The position numbers and the translations under genes were made by a program. The notes under the pieces were generated by a model, which was not told the DNA's origin, ran no database searches, and saw only the letters and a list, made by a program, of their open reading frames with translations. From Verrucomicrobiales bacterium (GTDB lineage Bacteria > Verrucomicrobiota > Verrucomicrobiia > Limisphaerales > Palsa-1400), in assembly GCA_028293405.1 (NCBI GenBank), contig JAQGOW010000574.1, forward strand, positions 1-5,232: a stretch of 5,232 nt of DNA, read 5' to 3'. Below, piece after piece: positions 1 to 4,697 of the stretch (position 1 is its first letter; the number at the start of each line of letters is the position of its first letter).

Positions 1-1140
1 AACCCTGGTATCTCGCGTGACGTTGTCCAGCGCTATACCGGGCCGGTGCGCGTCGCGCGTGTGCGGACGTCCAATGAAGATCCGCGACGGGCGCGCCCGG
101 GAGTTGTGCGCAATGGATCGGACGTGGCGATTGTTCGACCGCAGCGGGCGCCGACGCCTGAACGCAACACGCGCATTGTGGGACATCGGTTACCGGCGAA
201 TGCGAGGTCAGTGCCGGCCACGAATGTCGGTGCGCCTCGTGGCAATAACGACCGAGGAACCATTCGCTCGGATAGGACACCTGCAAATCAACCGCGCACG
301 ACGACGACTCAGAATCGAGACGGTCAGCGCTTGCAGACGCCTCGCACGGACCAGACTCGCACTCCGCGGGCCACGGACAATCCGCGAACAACGAATCCGC
401 GTGTGACGGATAATCCAAGGACACGGACGCCAGCGGTCACGGACAATCCACGAACTAGAACGCCACGAGCAACAGAGACTCCGGGAAGAACGACACCAAG
501 TGTGACACAGACACCACGCACGGCGACGCCGAGGGCTGAGACACCGCGTTCCACAACGCCGAGCGTCACGGCAACGCCACGGCCCAGTCCTACGCCACGT
601 GCCCCACGTGCCAACGACACGCCACGGGTGACGGAAACGCCGCGTCCGAATAATCCGAGGGCAAGCGATCTGCCGAACCCGGCACAACCTCGTATTACGG
701 AAACTCCGCGCCTCACTACACCGCGCGCGACGGATGTGCCGCGATCAAATCCAAGGGTAACCGAAGTGCCCAATCCAAGGGGTAATCCACGAGTGAGTGA
801 AACTCCTCGACCAGCGCCGACTCCACGTGTGACTGAGGTGCCACGTCCAACACCTACACCAACGCCGCGTGGAGCAACGCCTCCGCCGGAAGTTCGTCGT
901 GCTTATCCAAGTCCAGCGCCGACAGTACGACAGCCTGGCGCGTCGATCCGCGAACCGGCAGGGGCAAGACCGACGCCGACACCTCGTGCGCAACCAGCGC
1001 CCGCGCCGCCAACACCGCCGCGCGTTTCAGCTCCGCCGCCTCAAGTTCGTTCTGCACCGCCAGCCGGTCGGCCGTTCTCAGCGCCTGGAATCCAGCGGCA
1101 AAGTTCACCGCCTCCAGGGCTGCAACGACAGGATCGTTGA
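1..1140 (+). CDS. Pro/Thr/Arg-rich 11-residue repeat protein, C-terminal part (5' end outside window)
   Basis: The frame is open from base 1 to the TGA at 1138-1140, so the gene starts upstream; a GTG at 46 is the first possible start inside the window but lies within what reads as a folded segment. The first ~50 residues (NPGISRDVVQRYTG onward, ending near VAIVRPQRAP) look like the end of a compact domain, of the kind that precedes Pro-rich tails in some Verrucomicrobiota surface/FecR-associated proteins; that likeness is from memory and unproven. From base ~361 to ~870 the protein is an 11-residue repeat of the form TPRxTxxPRxx, then a Pro/Ala/Arg-rich tail to the end. It has many Arg and few acidic residues, no Cys and no membrane segment in this part, so it should be a disordered, strongly basic tail. 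The function is unknown. An envelope or peptidoglycan-contacting role is a guess from composition and from the convergent amidase gene, whose stop codon directly abuts this one. Confidence 0.75.
   Translation, partial: NPGISRDVVQRYTGPVRVARVRTSNEDPRRARPGVVRNGSDVAIVRPQRAPTPERNTRIVGHRLPANARSVPATNVGAPRGNNDRGTIRSDRTPANQPRTTTTQNRDGQRLQTPRTDQTRTPRATDNPRTTNPRVTDNPRTRTPAVTDNPRTRTPRATETPGRTTPSVTQTPRTATPRAETPRSTTPSVTATPRPSPTPRAPRANDTPRVTETPRPNNPRASDLPNPAQPRITETPRLTTPRATDVPRSNPRVTEVPNPRGNPRVSETPRPAPTPRVTEVPRPTPTPTPRGATPPPEVRRAYPSPAPTVRQPGASIREPAGARPTPTPRAQPAPAPPTPPRVSAPPPQVRSAPPAGRPFSAPGIQRQSSPPPGLQRQDR
361..870 (+). repeat. In-frame 33-bp (11-residue) degenerate tandem repeat
   Basis: About 14 tandem units of 11 residues, for example TPRATDNPRTT, NPRVTDNPRTR and QPRITETPRLT. 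Counting residues from the GTG at 46, the anchor proline falls at 107, 118, 129, 140, 151 and 162 (exact 11 steps), then slips by one or two in the middle units, and returns to 11 steps at 193, 204, 215 and 226. The DNA copies are strongly diverged: all six Arg codons and several Pro and Thr codons are used at equivalent positions. The repeat is therefore clear in the protein and weak in the DNA. Confidence 0.8.
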
Positions 1141-2220
1141 TTAGCGATTATCGTACAACAACACGGCCTGAACAGGATGCATCAATCCTTCAGCGCCGTG
1201 TTCAGGTTGTTTGACCATGAGCTGACGCGCGCGACCGATCACGTAATCCCATTGGAAAGCGGGGCCGGGATCGGTTTTGTTCGTCTGGACGTGAAAGTGG
1301 CCCATCACGCCGTGATAATTGTCGAGGTCTTCCTGCGCGAGTTTGTGCGGGATTAATTTACCGTCTTTGTCGTGGGGATAATCGCACGTAATTTTTGGCA
1401 ATACTGTGCACAGCGTGGCGGTTAGGTGGGCAAGTGCTTCGTATTGTTGCGGGGTGAAATCATATTGTTTCAACTTGTGACCTTGAGTCTCGCCTATCAC
1501 AGGATCTTTACGGGCGGGCTTGCCGTGGAAGTTTGGGGTGTGCACCGGCTGTTCGCCATATCGCGCCGGAATAGTTAATGCGGTGTGGCCCGTGTCGTCC
1601 TTTTTATACCATTCGGCTAAGGTCTTATTATCGTTCAGCGGATAGGCGCCCATGTTGGCAATTTCGATGCCGACGGAACGGCCATTCGAACTGGTCGCGT
1701 GCCAGGCTTTTTCTTTGCAATCGAGCGTTTGGTAAATGGTGCCGTCAACATCGAGCATGAAATGAACGCTCAAATCGCGCGCATCGTGCAGCACTTTGAA
1801 ACAGGTGCGCGAGGTGCCGGCGACGTCGAAGTGAATGACGAATTGGTCGACGACCCGTTGCAAGGTCGGGAGGTCCCAACCACCACCGCGAACGCGTTCG
1901 ATTTCGGCGTCGGTGAGGGCTGCTTGGCGCATGGAATAACGCGCGGGCGAAGTCATTTCTTTATTTTTTTGCTTGGTGGTATTCCAATCCGACTCGGCGA
2001 TTGGTGCGAAACGGCGTTCCACGCGATAGGCATCGTAACCACCCGGATCACTCCAGAGCACAACGGGCGTGCCGGTGTGGACGTAATTGCCGGCAACGAC
2101 GATTTCATCGCCGGTGCGGTGAGCAATCGTTCCCGGACGTGTGACGCATCCGCTAATCAAGAGGCTGAAAAGTAGAACGGGCCAAAGTGAATGGAGTTTC
2201 GAGAAAACGCGTGTTCGCAT
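1141..2220 (-). CDS. N-acetylmuramoyl-L-alanine amidase, Amidase_2/AmpD-fold lipoprotein
   Basis: A zinc amidase predicted to cut the bond between N-acetylmuramic acid and the L-Ala of the stem peptide, in cell-wall turnover or recycling. I chose the ATG at 2220 (359 residues) over a TTG 39 bases upstream, because it gives a classic lipoprotein signal: MRTR, a hydrophobic stretch and the lipobox LLISGC with Cys25. No strong ribosome site supports either start. Numbered from this ATG, the amidase landmarks are His130 in FVIHFD (first zinc ligand), His174 in KAWHA, Glu186 in VGIEI (AmpD-type Glu), and His308 with Asp317 in GHFHVQTNKTDPGPAF (other zinc ligands). All are intact, so the enzyme should be active. 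It is longer than AmpD (~180 residues) because of a ~100-residue N-terminal stretch and a ~70-residue insertion after IEIANMG. Likely membrane-anchored, facing the periplasm. Its stop codon abuts that of the convergent repeat protein. Confidence 0.9.
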   Translation of the reverse strand: MRTRVFSKLHSLWPVLLFSLLISGCVTRPGTIAHRTGDEIVVAGNYVHTGTPVVLWSDPGGYDAYRVERRFAPIAESDWNTTKQKNKEMTSPARYSMRQAALTDAEIERVRGGGWDLPTLQRVVDQFVIHFDVAGTSRTCFKVLHDARDLSVHFMLDVDGTIYQTLDCKEKAWHATSSNGRSVGIEIANMGAYPLNDNKTLAEWYKKDDTGHTALTIPARYGEQPVHTPNFHGKPARKDPVIGETQGHKLKQYDFTPQQYEALAHLTATLCTVLPKITCDYPHDKDGKLIPHKLAQEDLDNYHGVMGHFHVQTNKTDPGPAFQWDYVIGRARQLMVKQPEHGAEGLMHPVQAVLLYDNR

Positions 2221-2333
2221 CACGTTGATTTGCCGCGTTGGAGCATTGTGGTCAAGCAACTTCCGTTGAAGGTGTAAGCCTCGAGGGTGCCGGAACCAAG
2301 CGTCACGCCGACGAACGAGACCTCGAAATGCGC

Positions 2334-2361
2334 TTGTGAGATTGCCAAACGTTGATTAAAT
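2334..2361 (+). promoter_or_regulatory. Candidate extended -10 promoter for the peroxiredoxin
   Basis: TTGTGA (2334-2339, four of six matches to the -35 consensus), a 16-bp spacer, and TTAAAT (2356-2361, four of six) preceded by TG one base away, the extended -10 pattern. It would start transcription about 35 bases before the peroxiredoxin ATG. It lies in the 183-bp spacer between the divergent amidase and peroxiredoxin genes. I see no clear promoter for the amidase on the other strand and no recognisable OxyR or PerR operator. Confidence 0.3.
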
Positions 2362-2403
2362 ACAGTCAGCCGTTTTCAACCGGAACATTTTCACATAACA
2401 GTT

Positions 2404-3039
2404 ATGGCATTACGTTTAGGCGATATCGCACCGAATTTCACCGCCGATACTACGGAGGGTAAAATCGATTTTCATCAGTGGCTTGGCACGAGCTGGGGCA
2501 TTCTCTTTTCGCATCCGAAGGATTACACGCCGGTTTGCACGACGGAACTCGGCGCGGTGGCGAAGATGAAAAAGGAATTTGATAATCGCAACGTCAAGAC
2601 GATCGCGGTCAGCGTCGACCCGATCGATTCGCACCACGGCTGGATCTGCGACATTAACCAAACGCAGAATACGCAGATGAATTATCCGATCATCGCCGAC
2701 CCGAACCGCAATGTGGCGACGTTGTACGATATGATTCATCCGAATGCCGACGACACCTTTACGGTGCGCTCGGTGTTCATCATCGGACCGGACAAGAAAG
2801 TTAAGCTGACGTTGACCTACCCGGCTTCGACTGGTCGTAATTTCGCGGAATTGTTGCGCGTGATCGATTCATTGCAATTGACGGCAAATCACAAGGTCGC
2901 GACGCCAGCAAACTGGCAGAACGGCGAAGATTGCATTATCTCGCCTGCGGTCAAAGACGCGGAAATTCCGGCGCTGTTCCCGAAAGGTGCGCGGCACGTG
3001 AAGCCTTATTTGCGTTACACGCCGCAGCCGAATAGCTGA
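2404..3039 (+). CDS. 1-Cys peroxiredoxin, Prx6-like (AhpC/TSA family)
   Basis: A 211-residue cytosolic thiol peroxidase that reduces hydrogen peroxide and organic hydroperoxides. The active-site motif PKDYTPVC gives Pro38, Thr42 and the peroxidatic Cys45 (PxxxTxxC), and the conserved Arg122 lies in TVRSVFIIGPD. The thioredoxin-like AhpC/TSA core spans about residues 3-140. The C-terminal 1-cysPrx extension (about 140-205) includes PANWQNGED and HVKPYLRYTPQP, which places it in the Prx6 group rather than AhpC, as does the ~210-220 residue length. It has two more cysteines, Cys82 (ICDIN) and Cys177 (EDCIISP). Neither sits in the VCP motif of typical 2-Cys enzymes, so a 1-Cys mechanism is likely, though Cys177 could act as a non-standard resolving residue. 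The ATG at 2404 begins the conserved LRLGDIAPNFTADT stretch; no strong ribosome site precedes it. No reductase partner is adjacent. Confidence 0.95.
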   Translation: MALRLGDIAPNFTADTTEGKIDFHQWLGTSWGILFSHPKDYTPVCTTELGAVAKMKKEFDNRNVKTIAVSVDPIDSHHGWICDINQTQNTQMNYPIIADPNRNVATLYDMIHPNADDTFTVRSVFIIGPDKKVKLTLTYPASTGRNFAELLRVIDSLQLTANHKVATPANWQNGEDCIISPAVKDAEIPALFPKGARHVKPYLRYTPQPNS

Positions 3040-3184
3040 GCATCGTTTGCGCAATAGTCGTGGGCAAGGGGTCTTAGTTGAATCCCCGAAGCGTTTCTGC
3101 ACAGTGGCGTTAGGCGTTTAGCGCATGTGCACAAACAAGAAGCACTGGTTTGTTTAGGCATCGTGGAAGTCTATCTTTTGCGAG
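3040..3184. other. Intergenic spacer with a weak inverted repeat
   Basis: A 145-bp spacer between the peroxiredoxin and the first response regulator. It contains the arms TGCACA (3098-3103) and TGTGCA (3126-3131), a perfect 6-bp inverted repeat with a 22-bp gap, and AAACAA/TTGTTT arms at 3133-3138 and 3150-3155. No GC stem followed by a T run is present, so I see no convincing terminator for the peroxiredoxin. A weak -10-like TATCTT (3172-3177) lies seven bases before the next ATG. Confidence 0.3.
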
Positions 3185-3643
3185 ATGGACGACCGGGTAT
3201 TCATTCTCGTCGCTGAAGACCAACCAGACGACGCCTTCCTTTTTGAACACACTTTCGCAGGTCTCGGTATCGTTGACTATTACATCTCCACGACCGGACC
3301 GGGGACCATTAGCTATCTCGATGGCGCCGGCCAGTTTTCCGACCGTCTCACCTACCCTGTCCCGGATTGCGTGTTGCTCGATTTACAGATGCCGGAGGTT
3401 GATGGGTTTCAAATCCTGGAATGGATGCGCTGCCACCAGGATTACCGACTCGTGCCGACAGTGGTTTTTTCTTCGTCCGGTGATCCGGCGGACATCCGTC
3501 GTGCCTACGAACTGGGCGCAAATAGCTACTTCACTAAATGCGTGAGGATTCAAGACATGATCCGTAAGCTGTCTCTGATCGAGGAATATTGGACGGAAGC
3601 AAACTGTCCGAAATTAAACCCGTCTGGACGATGCGTTGTTTAG
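3185..3643 (+). CDS. Single-domain response regulator (REC only, CheY/Rcp1-like)
   Basis: A 152-residue receiver with no output domain. It should be phosphorylated by a histidine kinase and act by protein contact, like CheY, Rcp1 or Spo0F. Residues: acidic pocket Glu11-Asp12 in VAEDQPDD, phospho-acceptor Asp66 in LLDLQMPEVDG, the Ser/Thr switch at Ser96 in VFSSSGDPADI, and Lys118 in ANSYFTK. The ~20-residue loop between the first helix and Asp66 and the AYELGANSY motif are typical of the Rcp1-like group. The residue after Lys118 is Cys, where nearly all receivers have Pro. A short Cys-containing tail (NCPKLNPSGRC) follows the fold. The ATG at 3185 opens directly on the first beta strand, so little can be missing; it has no clear ribosome site. 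No kinase gene is nearby. It converges on a second receiver gene with 8 bp between the stops. Confidence 0.92.
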   Translation: MDDRVFILVAEDQPDDAFLFEHTFAGLGIVDYYISTTGPGTISYLDGAGQFSDRLTYPVPDCVLLDLQMPEVDGFQILEWMRCHQDYRLVPTVVFSSSGDPADIRRAYELGANSYFTKCVRIQDMIRKLSLIEEYWTEANCPKLNPSGRCVV

Positions 3644-3647
3644 AAGT

Positions 3648-3666
3648 CGGATCAGGTCCAGATCCG
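3648..3666. terminator. Possible bidirectional hairpin at the convergent receiver-gene junction
   Basis: CGGATC (3648-3653), loop AGGTCCA, GATCCG (3661-3666): a perfect 6-bp stem with a 7-base loop placed where the two convergent receiver genes meet. It overlaps the last codons of the minus-strand gene. There is no T run on either side, so it does not fit a standard intrinsic terminator; it may only slow converging polymerases or be chance. Confidence 0.25.
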
Positions 3667-4098
3667 CAGCGCATGTTTGATTTTATCGAGATCGCCCGGA
3701 CGCTGTGGTTTTGAAATATAGCAATACGCCCCAAGTTCGTAAGTTTGCGCAATCGACGGGAAATCCTGTGAGCCAGTCACAATAATCACCGGCACCTCGG
3801 TGTGTCCGCACTTCTTAAGCCATTGCAGAACCTCGATCCCGCCCATGCCCGGCATTTTCAAATCGAGGATTATCAAAGATGGATAGTTTGCCGCGCCAAA
3901 CTCAACGCCTGTTAGCCGGCCCATTTGCTCGACCAGCTTCTGACCGCCCATAAGAGTAATAATTTGATTTGGAAGGTTCCAGGTGCCGAGGGTCTCGGTC
4001 AACATCGACGCGAACGCTGGATCGTCGTCGACAATCAAAATCGGTCCAATGCCATGGACAGAGCCGGTCCCGCTGTTGCTGCTCGGCGGATGGGGCAT
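3652..4098 (-). CDS. Single-domain response regulator (REC only)
   Basis: A 148-residue receiver with no output domain. After a ~17-residue Ser/Gly/Pro-rich lead, the fold begins at IGPILIVDDD. Residues: acidic pocket Asp24-Asp25-Asp26, phospho-acceptor Asp79 in LIILDLKMPGMGG, Thr108 in VIIVTGS, and the Lys130-Pro131 pair in CYISKPQRPGD. All catalytic positions are standard, so phosphorylation by a histidine kinase is expected. It resembles the convergent neighbour in the YELGA motif and general layout, and they may be distant duplicates, but they differ widely in sequence. The ATG at 4098 is preceded by AAAAGG with only one base between, too close for a good ribosome site. It lies 51 bp downstream of the HTH-zinc ribbon gene on the same strand and could be read from that promoter or from its own (see 4104-4132). 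Confidence 0.92.
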   Translation of the reverse strand: MPHPPSSNSGTGSVHGIGPILIVDDDPAFASMLTETLGTWNLPNQIITLMGGQKLVEQMGRLTGVEFGAANYPSLIILDLKMPGMGGIEVLQWLKKCGHTEVPVIIVTGSQDFPSIAQTYELGAYCYISKPQRPGDLDKIKHALRIWT

Positions 4099-4103
4099 GC
4101 CTT

Positions 4104-4132
4104 TTGATATACAAGGCGTTACCGCCTGACAA
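4104..4132 (-). promoter_or_regulatory. Candidate promoter with inverted repeat in its spacer, upstream of the second receiver gene
   Basis: Read on the minus strand: TTGTCA (4132-4127, five of six to the -35 consensus), a 17-bp spacer, then TATCAA (4109-4104, four of six to the -10). A T8 run lies just upstream of the -35, like an UP element. The spacer contains AGGCG-GTAA-CGCCT (4127-4114), a 5-bp inverted repeat with a GNRA-type loop, its outer base overlapping the -35. The -10 ends five bases before the ATG, so transcription would begin at or beside the start codon. Confidence 0.35.
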
Positions 4133-4149
4133 TAAAAAAAATCTACATT

Positions 4150-4596
4150 TTAAGATCTTGCCGAGGCGTCTGATTTTTCCAGCAACTGATTTAGTTTTTT
4201 CGTGTCGCCGAATAAAGTGATCGCGCCACAACGCCGGCACATACAAGCGGTGCTGGCAATATTGCTCGCTTTGAGGGTCCAGAATTTCGTCTTCTTCGGC
4301 TGAAAATAATTTAAACCGGTGGATGAATAGGTGCCTTCGACGATTTCGTTACTGTGACAAATTGGGCAAATGTTCCTGCTCTCTTCAACGTTCCGTTCGC
4401 TGTTAAACACCTGCATGACGGCGTCGAGATCTTCACGCCAGAAACGCGTTGAATCACCGATTTTTCGGTAAGTGATTTTTTTCTCGCGCATCCACCGATA
4501 AAGAGTCGGTTCGGTGACTTCGAGAAAGGCAGATGCTTCCTGGATCGAATACCAACGCGGTTTCGCTGCTTCGGCAGGAGATGTTTCATCACTCAT
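4150..4596 (-). CDS. Excisionase/MerR-type helix-turn-helix protein with C-terminal zinc ribbon
   Basis: A 148-residue likely DNA-binding protein. Residues 14-63 form an excisionase-family winged HTH (HTH_17 type): WYSIQEASAFLEVTEPTLY supplies the two helices, RWMREKK the recognition-helix end, and ITYRKIGDSTRFWREDLD the wing. Residues 77-123 form a four-Cys zinc ribbon, Cys77-x2-Cys80 (CPIC) paired with Cys120-x2-Cys123 (CRRC); Cys118 is a spare. The ~40 residues between knuckles are rich in Thr, Lys and aromatics, and a short helical tail follows. Phage excisionases are usually shorter and lack a ribbon, and no integrase or att site is near, so a chromosomal transcription regulator is more likely. 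Targets are unknown; the divergent membrane gene, its own promoter and the downstream receiver gene are the natural candidates. The ATG at 4596 has no visible ribosome site. Confidence 0.85.
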   Translation of the reverse strand: MSDETSPAEAAKPRWYSIQEASAFLEVTEPTLYRWMREKKITYRKIGDSTRFWREDLDAVMQVFNSERNVEESRNICPICHSNEIVEGTYSSTGLNYFQPKKTKFWTLKASNIASTACMCRRCGAITLFGDTKKLNQLLEKSDASARS

Positions 4597-4660
4597 ACAG
4601 AATAGCTGTTAACACTAAAAAGAATGCAATGCAAGTTTATGCTTGTCAAAACATGTTAAT

Positions 4661-4676
4661 GATAGTATTTGATAGT
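4661..4676 (+). repeat. Tandem GATAGT direct repeats, 10 bp apart
   Basis: GATAGT occurs at 4661-4666 and 4671-4676, exactly 10 bp start to start, so both copies face the same side of the helix. They lie where the -10 and start site of the membrane gene would be. The spacing and place suit an operator for a small HTH protein such as the divergent regulator; this is inference. Confidence 0.4.
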
Positions 4677-4681
4677 CAATG

Positions 4682-4689
4682 AAAGGAGA
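4682..4689 (+). promoter_or_regulatory. Strong ribosome binding site for the membrane-protein gene
   Basis: AAAGGAGA, with GGAG nine bases before the ATG at 4698. It is the only textbook Shine-Dalgarno in the window and fixes the start of the gene at the right edge. Confidence 0.8.
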
Positions 4690-4697
4690 CGGTCACC

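Larger units (their letters stand above)
4597..4697. promoter_or_regulatory. Divergent regulatory region with overlapping -35-like boxes
   Basis: An AT-rich 101-bp spacer between the HTH-zinc ribbon gene (minus) and the membrane-protein gene (plus). On the minus strand a perfect -35 TTGACA (4649-4644) is followed after 17 bp by a poor -10, CATTCT (4626-4621). On the plus strand TTGTCA (4643-4648) overlaps it, but its -10 is uncertain: TATTTG at 17 bp, or TG-A-TAGTAT (4660-4668) at a short spacing. Also present are the palindromes AACATGTT (4650-4657) and TGTTAACA (4607-4614). Confidence 0.45.

Noticed and set aside
361..870. A regular ~33-bp spacing resembling a CRISPR array
   Set aside because: The DNA units are strongly diverged, no near-identical repeats with unique spacers exist, and the period is an in-frame 11-residue protein repeat.
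208..1108. Long open frames on the opposite strand and in other frames across the repeat protein
   Set aside because: The Thr-Pro-Arg codon pattern rarely makes stops in other frames. The resulting proteins are Arg/Trp/Ser- or Gly/Val-rich mirror repeats with no domain or ribosome site.
1699..2175. A 158-codon plus-strand frame opposite the amidase
   Set aside because: The amidase has an intact lipobox and all zinc ligands on the other strand; the plus frame shows no motif, and its start lies inside the enzyme's coding sequence.
2221..2259. The upstream TTG as the amidase start
   Set aside because: It would add 13 residues, including Asp, His and Asn, before the basic n-region and spoil the lipoprotein signal. 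The ATG at 2220 gives a standard 24-residue signal.
2416..2739. A minus-strand frame opposite the peroxiredoxin
   Set aside because: The peroxiredoxin is unmistakable on the plus strand; the antisense product is Arg/Val/Asp-rich and has no recognisable motif.
4114..4141. The AGGCG/CGCCT hairpin next to an A8/T8 run as an intrinsic terminator
   Set aside because: On the minus strand the T run comes before the stem, and on the plus strand an A run follows it, so neither strand has stem-then-T order.
4150..4596. The HTH protein as a phage excisionase marking an integrated element
   Set aside because: No integrase, att repeat, tRNA gene or phage gene is in the window, and the zinc ribbon makes it unlike typical excisionases.
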